Source: Albula goreensis (Eukaryota > Chordata > Actinopteri > Albuliformes > Albulidae). From it: a DNA stretch of 64,000 bases. The notes under the pieces are model-generated. The model was given only the letters and a program-made list of their open reading frames with translations. It did not search any database and was not told the DNA's origin. Each line of letters opens with the position of its first letter. Position 1 is the first letter of the stretch. Made by a program: the position numbers and the translations under genes. Positions 1 to 13,200 of this stretch are shown piece after piece. The stretch covers positions 4,079,023 through 4,143,022 of the forward strand of contig CM040756.1 of assembly GCA_022829145.1 (NCBI GenBank). Reading direction: 5' to 3'.

Positions 1-508
1 GAAGTGCTACTCAATGCATAAAACGTAATATAAAAATATCTGGGAAAGAAAAGACATAAGCTATTTTATGATCAAACTTCAGCAAATTAATTTTTCAATC
101 TCAAACGCAAATTTCAGAAGACATGATGCTCTCTCTTGCTCTTTCTTTTTTTAGACGCGGACGCTCTTTAAGCCTTAAGCAAATGTAACTGATTTCATGC
201 ACTTGGCCTGTCAGCCCTGCTATTTGAACTATAAACGGTCTTTTCATCTCAGTAATTTTAATGAACACAATATACGTATCGTTTGTTTGCCAAAGTGGTA
301 ATGCGCTCACGGAGCACAGAGGAACGCAGTCTGTATTTTAAAAGGTGATACACTGCCCTCTTCTGGCCACTTCTGTTGAAGCTTGGATATCTATGGGCAG
401 GTGATTAAAAAGGATTTATCTAATTTGGAAATCTGCAGTGTTTGTGAAAGTTCTGTGCCCAACAGCAATGGCGGATGCTGATAGCAGAGATCCCCAAGAA
501 CTTATCAA

Positions 509-571
509 CCCCCCAAAACTCTTACATGAATCCCCCCAAAACTCTTACATGAATCCCCCAAAACTATTACA
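509..571. repeat. Short tandem repeat, about 23-bp unit, three copies
   Basis: The unit CCCCCAAAACTCTTACATGA plus a few bases occurs about three times head to tail, with the last copy slightly diverged. It is non-coding and isolated. Confidence 0.75.
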
Positions 572-794
572 TTAAGCAGCAGAGACTGTCATGGAACCTT
601 ATTCTCTTGTCACCTCTTATACTAACATTCACAGCCACGCCCACTGCACCCGTGTCACAATTCTGGTGCCCCGCCTCTGTCCCCGCCCCTGCCCCGCCCA
701 CCTCACTGACAGACATGGAAGATAGCCATACACAGCCAGCAAAGCAGAGAGTCATGGAATTAACAGACTGCAATGAGTGGAGCGCTGCAATACA

Positions 795-970
795 CCGTGA
801 TGGGAGAGGGAGAGGGAGAGAGAATGAGAGAAAGTGCTAGGGAGAGACACAGAAACAGACTGAGAGAGAGAATGGGAGAAAGTGTGAGGGAGAGACAGAG
901 AATGTGAGACAGAAACAGACTGAGAGAGAGAAACAGAAGGAGAAAGAGGGAGAATGGGGCGAGAGAGGGA
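795..970. repeat. Purine-rich GA/GAGA degenerate repeat
   Basis: The + strand is nearly pure purine, made of imperfect GAGAGAGA, GGGAGA and AGAAAGTG words. Open frames on the minus strand here are low-complexity Leu/Ser runs and are not genes. Confidence 0.7.
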
Positions 971-2359
971 AAATGAGAAAGCACTCTCCAGAACTAATGG
1001 AGGACACTGCAGAACAGGAAGAGGCCTACAGATACTAAAATTGTTTCCTCATACTGGGAGAAAAGAAAAAGTTGTGTTATTTATACAAAATGAAGTTTCC
1101 CACACAGTCACATGGAGGCCATTACGGCTCCCTGGGGCACTCACAGCTTCCTAAGGGCCTTCAGTGTGTGGGTGATCAGGTGGTCCCGTGCCAGTCTGCC
1201 ATGGCTCTGCCTCCGGCTCATATCCCACGATGCATTGCTGTCACCTTGCCTTGCTCTCACAGGAACATGTGGGCTACCAGGAAACAAAAAAACTCCCTTA
1301 AAATCAAGACCAAGACATGACTTTATGTGCTAGTCTCGGTCTCCAGCCTCTATCCCAAGATATCAATGCTAATACTTTTTATGTAAACTGATTTTTTTTT
1401 GTGCTGGCTCTGAACTCTATAAACCTGGCAAGGGCAGCAGAGTAATAAATCTGCACACTTTCTGAAACACACTTTGCGTTTTCCAGTTTGATATGGATTC
1501 CAACCAAAAAGCCCTTTCAAAGCTGCCCCCTGAGAATCTGCCCTGTGATTAAATGTGACTTGCTGGCTTCAAAAAAACTAAAAAACAGAAGCAGTGAGCA
1601 GTGACGCAGTAGTTCATGGAACTAGTTGCAAACACCAGCTTAGTTGCTCGGCAACATCACACACATGTTGGTTAGGTCACATCTATGCGTAATACACCCG
1701 TTACCTAAGTCAAGGCATGAGGGAAATCATCTTAGGAGAAAGTAATAAAATTTCATTTGCCAGCAAAAATACTCGGTTACTTTCGGTGATGCAACAATTT
1801 TGGGACCCAGCTCATTCTGCAGCACCATTGTCAAGCTGCGGGATGTGACACATCTTCTGAAAACCAATCAAGATCAGTTAATTGGACCTTTCAGTCTCCG
1901 CCCACCTGGTGAGGAAATGGCTGCTCTCTCACATGCTGTTTTTAAACACGGAGACGAGCGTGTCCGGAGGTTTCTATAGATCTGAGTCTGTGTTCTGTGG
2001 CTTCTCTTTGAGGGTTCTGGACGGCGGCTGATTCTCATTGGATAACATTTCAAAAGACTCTTAATAAATCATAAATTCAATGTCATGTTCAGAGAATTTG
2101 AGCTCATTTTTTGGATGAGAAGATCTTCACTGATAAGCCTGGTTTCAACAATCACAGAGGAATCATCACTGAAAAATGTATGTGCTTCATCTTTTCCTTT
2201 CAGCTCAATATAATTAGGGCCTGCAGAGACACCCCAGAGGAAAATCAAAGCAGATTTCCACTGTCATCTTCACTGGCAAAGGTGAGCAGTATAAATAAAA
2301 CACAGAAAATATGACCTTGGGATTATGTGGTTCTATCTGTGAAAACTATACAAATCACA

Positions 2360-2515
2360 AATTAATTGCACTACATTGCAAGAAAGATATTGAGGCTCTT
2401 AAAAATGTTCAAAGAAGGACAACTAAACTGGTTCCAGGCATGAAACTCGGAGGTAAAGAGGAAAGACTCAGGACAGTTAACCTATTCAGGCTTAGGGAGA
2501 CCAGAGAGAGATTTC
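2360..2515 (+). mobile_element. Fragment of a non-LTR retrotransposon reverse-transcriptase 3' region
   Basis: A short open stretch encodes KKDIEALKNVQRRTTKLVPG, followed by EERLRTVNLFRLRETRERF. This matches the well-known pattern just after the RT domain of fish LINEs (LEKVQRR.TK..PG ... YEERL..L.L..L..RR.RGD). Only about 50 residues survive, without the catalytic core, so it is a dead fragment. The family (L2/CR1/Rex type) cannot be fixed from this length. Confidence 0.6.
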
Positions 2516-4429
2516 CTCACGTTTTTTTGAATTCATAAAAGGATTTAACAAGGTTTCAGGTTGAGTTCTGTCCCTATGTTTTATAATATAAAAATTCTTT
2601 TCAGACGCTGGATCGAAGCACCGTTTCAGTTCTGTATTTCAGCGTTACTTCACAGTGTGTTCACCACGATGACCCAAGAAGGCAAGATACCTGAGTATGA
2701 AAGGAGAGTGCAGTTCAGATCACCCAAAAATAGGTCTGTCCTTCGTATATCCAGCCAACTGGCCACAGTACTGAAGGCATTGAACAGATTTTCACAGACA
2801 TTTTTCTCTGTAAATTGTGAAGGAGAGACCTCTTACAGATAAAACCTTATCATTTTAAAAAGGCCATTTGGGTTCAGTTCAACACTGAAACCTTAAAAAA
2901 AGATGGAGAAATTCATGCCATTTTCAATACCTCATATCTATTTTGATGATAAGACATTAAACTACACAAATTTTCCAGTTATTTTATTTCTCTGGCTGTA
3001 ATATTGAACGTGGCATCCTCGGGGACACGGTGAAAGACACCTTTCCCTAATTACGCTGGAATGCAGCTGTTGTTTTTCATTATCCTTAAAACCAGTGAAA
3101 GCTGCCCTCACTGGTGCACCAGTCACGCAAAGTCGCCCCTAAGTAAAAGGACATCGCCCACATAATTGGTTAGGGTCCGCATATTCTGGCACATTCCTCG
3201 GTGTCCAGTATCCCGAGACACAAGACCTGATGTATTTTTTGGTTCTTTTTTTTCTTTTCTTTTAGGTAGGAAAGGTGGAGTGTAATAAATGTAAGTAGGT
3301 TCAGATCGCTATGGTGACCCCCAGGACTCTGTAAACGGACGCTCCACTAGGCGAATGGATAAAGTTTCGGCATTCAAAAAGGAATGAAAACAAAGGCCCG
3401 ATGCATCTATGTGGGGGCAGGGGGCGTTCTTTCATTGATTCGGTGTGTACACAAAAGCCCCGAGCCCCCTGTCCGCCCTCTCACCCAGAACAACAACACA
3501 AGGTGGCCCCGTACCTGTCTCCATGACTTTATTAAGGAGGTAATTTCGCTGGGCTCTTGGCATTTCAAATAAGCTGTGAATCACTTCCTCCAGTCAGGCC
3601 TCTCTGACCACCCCTGCAGTGTACAGATCTATATTCAAGCCAATTAAAGTGTTGACTCATATGTCAAACCCACCCAAGCATTCATTTTTACACTGTATTA
3701 AAGCTTTTTTTTTTTGTTTTAAATACAGAAAACATTATGCAAGTTGGTTTACTGTTGGTTGTGTTTTTAGAGAAAGACAGGCAAATCTGGTCAGTGTCGT
3801 CAGCCTCACTGAGCCCCTCATACAGTCATTGCTATTTGCTGGATTTAATCTAATCTCAAGTGTCACTTAAAATTAACCAAGGAGAAGAACGACACAACAG
3901 GAAATATACCATATAAGTAAACCAACACAGGGATGAGGGAACTGGGAACAGTCAGGCAAACAGATAAACAGACAAACATACAGAAATAGGTAGATCAAAA
4001 GACAGACAGACAGATATAAATATAGATGACTGTTAGTGGTTCACATTCACAACACAGCATGCCTCTAGTTAGATTCCATCTCTGTAATTATTGTTTTGTT
4101 CCCGGTAGACCAAGTATTGTTTGCATTACTTGCAAATTGACTGATTGCATAAGTGCACAGGGGTTTTAGTTAGCACAGCCACCTAATGGGAGAGGGCTGG
4201 ACAATAAGGGTTAGCTCTCAGCCTGACAGAGTAATTGTATTAATAGTGAGAATGGGGGGCAGCAAGCGCAAGGATGAATTTTGCTTCAGCACACACTGGA
4301 AACTAGCAGAGGGTGTCTTTATTAAGTGCGTCTGTCCTCAGAAATGAATGGACCAGCCTCCTTCACCCACTCTCCACCCGACAGGGCCTGAGGTCAGAGG
4401 AAAAAGGACCCACCAGCCCAGTCGCTAAT

Positions 4430-4795
4430 GTACACATATACACACGCACATCCGCACGGAGAAGCACATACACACGCATATACACGTACCCATCCCCACA
4501 CAGTGATCACGCACACACACACTCACATTAATACTCGCACAAACACTGGCACAGCCACATAATCACACGCAAAAGCACATACACACACATATACAAGTGA
4601 GCACCCCCACACAGTGATCATGCACACACACATACACACACAAAGAAACACAGAGGAACACACACACACACACACACACAAAGAAACATAGAAGAACACA
4701 AACACACACACAAAGAAACACACACATACAAACACATACATGAAGAAACACAGAGGGCACACACACACATAAACACACACACATACTAACTCATC
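4430..4795. repeat. CA-rich microsatellite region
   Basis: About 350 bp of imperfect CACACA with interspersed ATACACA, AAGAAACACAGA and GCACA words. Cys/Val-rich minus-strand open frames are artefacts of the repeat. Confidence 0.85.
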
Positions 4796-5714
4796 TCAAT
4801 TTTACATCCTGACAGTGAAAAGTTGAAAAGTTCACCGCAAGCACACACACGCATCGGTCTGTGCTGTGATCACCTTGACAACGACAGCTCTTTCTGCGCG
4901 ACACATATTTCATTTACCAAATCAGATAACAAGCAAATACAACAGCTGAAACAGCCGAGCCGCTGTGTAACCAATGTGTTATGACTCTTCAGAAGAATAA
5001 CTGTGGATATTGACTACCATGTCAAGACGCATGTGTGTCTGCGGGCGTTCCTACACACGGCCTGGCTTAATAGAGCAGCCACCGTAGCATGGATTACAAG
5101 CTAATACATTACCACTTACATGCCACCTCATAAGGTGGAAAATATGGGCAGACGTATCAATCCAAAGCACTTTCTTTTATTAGCGAGCGCGTCAGCTACG
5201 AAAGGCTTGTCGCTGCCATCTACTGGCCACAACAGGAAGTACAAGTGGTATGAGGCTGAAGTTATGAGCAAGTTTTTAGCCTCCCGTAGAATTCAGGCAT
5301 CAGTTCGATGCCACTAATGTACCATTGCTCATAACTTTGTTTTCAGCTAGTGAGCTAACGCCTCGTCATATTTGCAGACTCTTAGGACTAGGGGAGCAAA
5401 CGTTAAAAAAAAAAACCCTTTATCAAAAGTGACGGGGCCTTCATTTTTCCTCCTCATATCCAAGGTTTGGGGATCTGAAACTGAATACGCAAACAATTAT
5501 CTGCAAGTCACCCAACACAAGACAACCAGTTAAGTGTATTCATCGTGTAACAATTAGGGCATACAGTATCATGCTTTTTTGAAACTGGAAACCAAAACAC
5601 GATATAAACTCGTTTTATAGAAAGCAGGCCACAAGATATGAGGTCTCGTACGGATATGAACTAGATTAGGACACTTCATGTGCAGGTACGTACAGGCGGT
5701 CTTTCACAGCCTGG

Positions 5715-5729
5715 CCAGCAGGGGTCGCT
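5715..5729 (+). promoter_or_regulatory. CTCF-like motif
   Basis: CCAGCAGGGGTCGCT differs by one base from the vertebrate CTCF core consensus (CCASYAGRKGGCR form). It is a motif match only; it lies in the intergenic region about 4.3 kb upstream of CNGB3 copy A. Confidence 0.4.
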
Positions 5730-6495
5730 AGAGGGTGAAACGACATGGAGTTCTTGCTTGGCGTACTGCAGCACATTTCACAACGAGATGTGATTTAATC
5801 AACATCACTGCTACCACAGCAACTCTTCTTACCAGGAGTGTAGGGGTTGACAGGGGTTGTCAACCTTACTGCAGGGTACCCTAGTTTACGTTTCGTCTGT
5901 AAATTCAGCTCCCAATTCAGACCCAAAATTACAAAGCATGCTCCTGGCTACTACACTGTCAGAAAAATGGTTCATTAGGGTTCTATATAAAACATAAATG
6001 TTATATATAGAACCACGTATCCTTTATGTGTACTACACATGAACTAACTACTAACAAATACTATTAACGCGAAAGTTCGCTGACATGATTTTCCATGCCT
6101 CATGCTTTAACACTGATAGCCGCGTGTGCGTGCTGGATGGTGGAGGAGGTGGAGGGGGTAAAGAGAGGGGCTTTTTTCCCCTTTATCCTTCGTGATTTAT
6201 TAGGACATCAATTCTCACATTTGGTCACCGAATTCCGAATGGTGAAGTTCCAGACTGGCTCGTTACTTACACTTTGCTGTGTGCCGGAAGCGGTATGCGT
6301 GGGATCACTTTCTTCGGCCGGAGGAACATCTTTTGATAAGAACGCATGAAATGTTTATGGGCCTCTTCTGTGGATTTTGAATCACTGGACCAGAGGAAGA
6401 TGAAATATTAAAGATTATATGACATATTTTCTATGATCAGTCCAGTACAGGTTAATCAAACATAATTAATATGAAACAGAAATTACTTAGCAACA

Positions 6496-6586
<91 letters not shown>

Positions 6587-6617
6587 ATTATCATTATTAT
6601 TTTTATTATTATTATTA
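6496..6617. repeat. Triplet microsatellite (ATT)n then (GTT)n
   Basis: About 17 ATT units are followed by about 13 GTT units and then degenerate ATT. The poly-Leu and poly-Asn open frames over it are not genes. Confidence 0.9.
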
Positions 6618-8305
6618 ACAGCAGTTAATTGCTCTGGGCCAATGATAACAAGCTTAAAGCGTTTGCACGTGCCGGTGGGTTTACATTTGGTTGTTTTTCT
6701 GGCATAAGATCCGCTTACCGGTCTGTCGGGTCGCTGATACCGCACACAGTCTCCAGACTGGAGTAATCTATGCCAGTAATAATTCGATTACCTGAAACAA
6801 TAAAGCAGATTAATGAAATGGACATTGGTCTAGACATGGGCGACATGGCTTTTGCAAACTAGATACTTGTGTAATGTAAATGTTAATGCACTTGCAAATG
6901 ACTAGGTACTTGTGTCATGTACCCACCTTAGGTTAACCACGACTATAACTAAACAGTTAGTTACATTGAGTCCTAGAGCTACTATTTTTTCTTTACTTGT
7001 TTTTTCGAGTTTGTTTGATAAACTGAACTGAATAAAGCATTAAATATGCACGGACCTTCCCACGGTGCTCGCATTTGGCTTGTACCCAAAACAGTAGCGA
7101 CCAAGCTGCGTACCGATTTCTCAACCAGGCAACAATTCATTTCAGACTCGCGACGTTTGAATCGGCCTGCCGGTCAATGGTTCTGGAGCCTATGTATCTG
7201 GATAAGCGAAAACTTAAATATCTTAAACATATCGATAGATCAGTTGACTCTTTCATAGTTAGCACGATATTTCTGAGGTTTTACATACCATCACACTGCA
7301 GAGCAAGAACGTTGGTTGGAAGAGGCATTATTTAATTATGAGAATAACATCTACTATGCAAAAAAATAAATAAATAAACAAAGATGAACTTGTGCAGGGC
7401 GCCTCAGTTAACCGGATACTGTCTCCCTTCCCTGAACTGAAAAGACTTCACTGACGCACGTGTTTTGGAAGGCTTCCTTTCGCCATGGCAACAGACAGGG
7501 TTAGTACTCGCGACACACAACTGTTCAGGCATTGTTTCTGAGCCGGGCAATGTTGCCGAGGTGCAGCGGAACACTGCGCGCAGTGTACAACACCGCAAAA
7601 CCTACTTCACGCGAGACGCTCACCGTGTACATCTCAAGAACATTTATTATCATGGGAACACAGTTAATTTGCAGTTAATAAACTAAATGAAAGGAGCTGA
7701 TAAGCAATTTGTATAGGGTTAAAATGATGGTTTATGAAACATTTACCACACAGGGATTTTATTGGTAGGCAAGTAAAGCCCGATAGGATTAAAGTGCATG
7801 CTTTAAAATATGTTTTGCAGTACATGCACACATGCATATATAAAAGTAAAGCCATACATTTAACCTATTTTATCTGATGCATGATTTGAAAGACGGCTGT
7901 TGCTCGGAATTAGTGGCTCCGAGCGCGGCCTACATAGAGGAGAGTGCATGGCTGCCAAGGAGTTCACAATTATATCCAGAAAAAAGCTGAGTAGCTGTTG
8001 GCTTACTCAGCCTGAAAGAGCACAGCGCTAATCCTCCCACCAGGGCCCAAAGACTGCGGGTTAATTAACTGAGTGGTCTCCTCCTGCCCGCGTTCAGCCA
8101 GGCATCAGCAGAGAGAAAGAGTGCGCATAAATAATAATGTTGAGATTTGTGTTACACTCATCGTGGGTTTTGTTATGTAAATTAGTTGCTATTTATTTTA
8201 TGTCATCCTTTGCAATGTTTGAGTGTGCAAGTCTTGCTTTGGCAATACTGTATATGGTTGTCATCCTGCAAATAAAGCAAAACTGGATTGCATCAGATAA
8301 ATAGA

Positions 8306-8316
8306 GAGAGGGAGTT

Positions 8317-8353
<37 letters not shown>

Positions 8354-8354
8354 A
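8306..8354. repeat. (TG)n-(AG)n compound microsatellite
   Basis: A run of TG dinucleotides switches directly into AG dinucleotides. Confidence 0.85.
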
Positions 8355-8456
8355 AGCAATCCAGCATTTTATAAGAAGATGAAATGGGTGAAATGTGAAG
8401 ACTATGTCCCTCCACAGCTCACCCATGAGCGCCATCATATCAGTGATGCTTTATGA

Positions 8457-8492
8457 AGGGGGGGTGGGGTGGGGTGGGGGGGGATGGGGGGA
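8457..8492 (+). repeat. G-rich tract with quadruplex potential
   Basis: Repeated GGGGTGGGGTGGGG is followed by an eight-G run and GGGGGG. At least four runs of four or more G with one-base loops are present, the pattern expected of a stable G-quadruplex. No gene is adjacent. Confidence 0.6.
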
Positions 8493-9863
8493 TGTGCTTC
8501 CATTGGGCCATCCCTCCGTTAAAAATTAACAAATCACCTACAGCACTCAATACTGTATAAACAGGTACATGGGTCCTGCCAGCCTGTTAGATGTGCTCTG
8601 GAGAGCTCTGGTTTAGTGGTTTGGTCTTCATCAGGTGTGAAAGGGGTTATGAGCTGCATAAAAGTTTTTTTTTTTTAAAATGTTTGTTGTCATCATGAGG
8701 GACAGAGAGAGAGAGAGAGACAGACAGGGGGAAATGAATTAGAATATGATAGAGAGAAATCTCATCACTGGAGGAATGAATTGTTTTCAGATTTAGTGGA
8801 GAATTTAGATAGGCAAATGCATGAATTTGATGGAAATGAATATGACAGATATCCTAAAATGTGGGTGAGAAGGAGCAAGATAAGTTCAATTTGATAGAAT
8901 ATTATCTTAATTGTTTGTGAGTGAACGAAAGGGAGAGAAAAGAATTTGAGTTGGCAGAAAAGTATGTTAATTGTTTGAGAGTGAGAAGGAACAAGATAAA
9001 TTTGACAGAATGATTTTTTAATTGTATTTGAGTGAACAAAAGAGAGAGAAAAGGAACTTGGAATCGGCAGGGTGATATTTTAATTGTTTGAGAATGAAGA
9101 GGAGATGATTTTGGAATTTGACAGAGAGATTTTAATTGTTTGCAGGCGAGAGGGATAAGTGAGGTGGGAGCGTTGCGTAACCAGACAGCTCTCCTCCCTG
9201 CAGCCTGGCTAACTGTGGATAAAAATGCGAGCAGAGGGACAGGGTGGCACAGGGACACAAACAAACGCACCTGAATGGCCATCTGAGCACCGTCACAAAA
9301 TTCACAGGTGCAAAGGATTCAAAAATCCACCAGAAAAATGAAAATGCAATGTTTGTTGACCAATAACCATGTAACCAAGCAAATCAAACAAAAGAATGAA
9401 CAGTAAAATTTTGCAGCGGTAATTTATTCATTATTTTATGAGAGTATAACTGGGATTGTATTTTATCAATATCAGAGCATAATTAGTTGATAGGAAGTCA
9501 CTCCAAGCAGTAAAATGCTGCTTAAAAACTGCATAGTGCTCCCAAAATTACCCATTTAAAAAAATACTATGATAATTTCAATAAGAAGCAAAATCAACAG
9601 CAAAACAGTTTAGCCGAATACCTGGTGAGCTAATTAACTAGCAAGCAAGCTGGTTCATGCATCTGGCCATTTCACTGTCTAGCCATTATCTTTCATAATG
9701 GGAAAACGAGCAAAAACATGAGAATATGGTGAAGCTGAATGAAGGACCATGGTCATATGAGAGAAGGGGAGGGGGGAAGGTATTTAACGCGACACCACTG
9801 GGGGGTTCAGTGTGGGAAAGGAGACCCATAAGAAGGGGGTGTTTCTGGTGGGTATTAGCGGGG

Positions 9864-9885
9864 CTAAAAGCACTAATTGAATCAG
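9864..9885 (+). promoter_or_regulatory. Upstream block shared by both CNGB3 copies (copy A)
   Basis: CTAAAAGCACTAATTGAATC plus AG lies about 135 bp before the start codon. A closely similar block lies about 110 bp before the start codon of copy B (26306-26328). The TAATTGAATC core resembles the homeodomain sites bound by photoreceptor factors of the OTX/CRX/RAX type. Its conservation is visible; its function is inferred. Confidence 0.4.
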
Positions 9886-10018
9886 CTCCTCGGGTCATGG
9901 GGATGGGCCTGTGACTGGAGGGCTGAGGGGATAAACCTCTAGAGGGTGGGGAAGGGGTGGTGTGGTCTTACACTGTAGTCGCTGCCGGTCACGTTCTCCA
10001 TCAGAGAGCTTGCCAGAC

Positions 10019-10237
10019 ATGTTCGACAAGCTGAAGAAGGCCCTTGGGCCGCCCAGAATAGCCCAGAACCCAGGCAGCCCGGGCCCGGCTCCTGCTCCGG
10101 CACCGGCTCCGGCTCCGGCTCCGGCACCAGCACCAGCACCAGCACAAGCTCCACCACCAGCTCCAGCACCGGCACCAGCTCCTGACCCCGCCCCTGCCCC
10201 TGCTGCTGCATCTGCGGCTGACCCTGCACCTGACCAG
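10019..10237 (+). CDS. cngb3: CNGB3 copy A exon 1
   Basis: Starts [20 protein letters not shown], then about 45 residues of alternating Pro-Ala and Pro-Asp encoded by a GC-rich coding microsatellite. It is 73 codons, ending in phase 0 at CAG|gtagga. Copy B has the same design but only 40 codons, so repeat length differs between the copies. Confidence 0.8.
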
Positions 10238-13200
10238 GTAGGACACCCATCTCCTTTTCCCTTTTTTAAATCTTCCTCTGATATACGGCTTTAATTTTGC
10301 ATCGTGGCTATAAATTTGATTCCAGATATGAAAAGGAGAACACGTTTTCAGATTCCCTGACACAGTCACTGCCTGCTTTCCTCATTAAAGGGAGAAATGA
10401 TTTTTGCTGTGTCTACTCATAAAAATATAAATATATTGAGAGAGAAAAGGTAAAAAAACTACAAATGTGGCTGACTGTTCCAATGTTCTTCGACATTTGT
10501 CCCTCTATTCCTCTTTAAACCCTCCTTTAAGGAGTTAAAGTTTTTTATGAACTAACACCCAAGATAAACTATTTCAGTGCATTTGCTGGTTTTGTTGTTT
10601 GGCTTTGCTTCAGTTTCTCTTCCGATTAACTTTCTGGATCTCTACTACCCAGGCAGTGGGATGGGAGAATGTGCTGTAGGACTTGTGTGGGGTGTCCACC
10701 TGTCTGTCCATGACTGTGTGTGACATGTTGAGTCTGGGACTCAAATAAGCTTTGTGTTTGTGTTGTGGAGGAGACAGGAAAATAAAGTGAAATTAGGGAA
10801 ACATGAGGCCAAATCCAGACAAGCTGTGGATTTGCCTGTGGCTAGAGTCGTACCTTCTCACCAACATGTCTGAAGGTTCGAGAGGGGCCTTCCACAAGTC
10901 TTTGCTTCACCAGTCAAGTTAAAGGAAATTTGATACATACTATAAAAATACTCATTCTCATCTGATCTAAAGCTTGTATCAGCAGCGTCAGGGGTCCTTC
11001 TTTGCCCTAACTAAAAACTAAAACTCCAATAAGTCCGTAAGTGCGTGCGGCCGTAATTTTTCCAAACTACGTCGCTAGGTGGCCGCTGAGCCGGTAACAG
11101 AGTGCTTCCCCTGATGCAGGTGATTTCCAGTTATTGCCCTTTTTCACTGGAATGGAGAAGGCAACCTGCACACGGAGGACGAGTCAGCGGCAAATTCATG
11201 AGCTTATCAGAGGGGTTTTATTTATTCACCTGCCTGTGCTCCCGAGAACCCGACTCTGACTGTTTTAGCTGTCACATTTTAGTACGTTTAAGTACGTTTA
11301 AGTAGACTGTGTCCTCTCCAATTGGGGTTTTTATTTATTTATTTATGTCATTTTCATTATTACAGTTCAAGAAAAATAAATGAATTCAATAATGTGAATG
11401 ATTACTTGCTGAGTAGGGTTCTTTTACCACGGTTTTATTCATCCTAGTTGTGACGAGTGCTAATGTTTCCCCAGGGAGAAAAGCCTGCCGAGAAGAAAGA
11501 TGAAACCAAGAAAGCAGAAGAAGCCAAACCCGCAGGTAAGCTGCTGTCCCAGGTGCCTGAAGATGATTGGCTGAGTCAGACTGTGAGGTCATCAAATCTG
11601 ACTGGGACACTCACAGCACGCTGTTTGGTTTTACCTGTTCAACAGATGCAGAAGGCCCACCTGAGATGTTTTGAGAGGCCACAAACGATCAACCTGAGTG
11701 TTTTCCCTTTTTTTTATACGTCGGCACTAATTAAATAAAACTATAAACTATAAATGAGATAAAACTATGTTTTAATGTTAAATCATTTCAAGTAACTCTT
11801 AAAACATGGTTGGAACAAAGTATGAAGCTTGAATGATCAGAAAGAACCCCTGTTAAGACGCACCCTGCCATCTGTTTTTGTTTTTTGTTTGTTTGTTTTG
11901 TTTGTTTGTTTGTTTGTTTTAGCATTTTGTCTTCAGTTGTCTTTTTAAATGTGGTGTGTTGTTTTGTTGTCTTGTGTATTTCTTGTGAAGACCACAATGG
12001 AAATAAGCCTTATCGGCTTTATTGTGTAAATCCTCGATGATTTTAAATGTATGTGATCGCTGCTTTAGAGCAGGATTATATATATTTTTGATCATCATCA
12101 TCGTTATTTGCTTGCCCGAGCCAGATTACTGCCGCCCCGCTACAGCTATAAGACTTTATGCCAAAGGTGTTAGAGCTGAAAAGTGTAGAGGAAACATATT
12201 TTAGGAACTGGGAATGTTTGTCATGAGATGGCCTTAGCTCATCTCTATCCAGTGTTTATTTTTGATCAGCAATTACTAATGCATGAAGCTTAGGATGTAT
12301 TTAATTATGGATAAGAACACCTTTATGCAAACTGTTTTAGCAACAGAAACTGCTGTACTGAAATTCCATTTGCAGTGAATGTCTGCAACGGCTTCTGATA
12401 TCCTCACAAATATGGCTGCCAGTGACTATCAGTGCTTTGTGGAATGAAACAGTGCAAAACAATCAGAAAACATTCATTCAGTTGAAATCCCATTTTGATT
12501 TGCAGTTTTGTTTTTCACCCTAGTTACCATAGACTCGTTTTGAAGTTACCTGTTAGCTGTGTATGAATGATTCCTTGGCAACAGCACCTCCTACTGGTGT
12601 GTCTGTGCAGGTCCTGCCCCGGCAGCTCCTGCAGCCCCTGCACCTGACACTAAGAAGCCCGAAGAAAAGCCAGGTGACCCCGCCAACAAACCGGCAGACG
12701 GCGCTGAAGGGTGAGACAGCATGCTCTGTGCCTACAAGACCATTTGGCACCTAGTGGCACTCCGATAGATGTGTTTTGCACCTCTGAGACTATGTGGCTC
12801 TGTATAGCACCCTCTGTTAGTCTTTTAATTTTGTTTCTGCTGGACAAGCATGCTCAGTCATAGCCCTGGAGACTCACAGTATGACAACTGCACTAAGCTA
12901 CTGTTACAATATGGTGTGGAAGTGTCTGAGGCATAGGTGTAAGAGAAATTGGCTGGGACCCAATGAAATGAATGTAGTCTCATATGAAATATTGGCAAAA
13001 CTGACTTTATTCTTAGCATTTGGTGTATGAAAAGAATACGCTGGAAAGATTACACTCATAAGGCTGCATGTTTGCTTCTCTCCAATGAAATAGAAAATCA
13101 GAAAAAGGTGCCGTAATGCAAGATTTGCATTGGTGCTTTGAATGACTGGCATGTGCCTTTAAATGCATTTAAATGCTCATCTGCATTTGGTCCCAGCCAT

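Larger units (their letters stand above)
1..10018. other. Intergenic region upstream of CNGB3 copy A
   Basis: No exon with conserved protein similarity and splice sites is visible on either strand in these 10 kb. Open frames here are short, lack recognisable domains, or run through simple repeats (CA tracts near 4.5 kb, triplet repeats near 6.5 kb). Supported contents are the repeats listed separately, one LINE-derived fragment at about 2360-2515, a CTCF-like motif at 5715, and the proximal upstream sequence of the CNGB3-like gene. The remaining stretches show nothing I can name. Confidence 0.7.

Noticed and set aside
5950-6020. Palindromic GGGTTCTATATAAAAC / TTATATATAGAACC segment as a transposon
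   Set aside because: It resembles a common fish repeat core, but I could not define ends or a target duplication.
6452-6745. Poly-Asn and poly-Leu open frames
   Set aside because: They come from an ATT/GTT triplet repeat and have no conserved sequence.
9939-10369. Antisense open frames over CNGB3 exon 1
   Set aside because: They are shadows of the Pro-Ala coding repeat; Glu-Pro-Val and Arg-Ser runs appear in the other frames by necessity.
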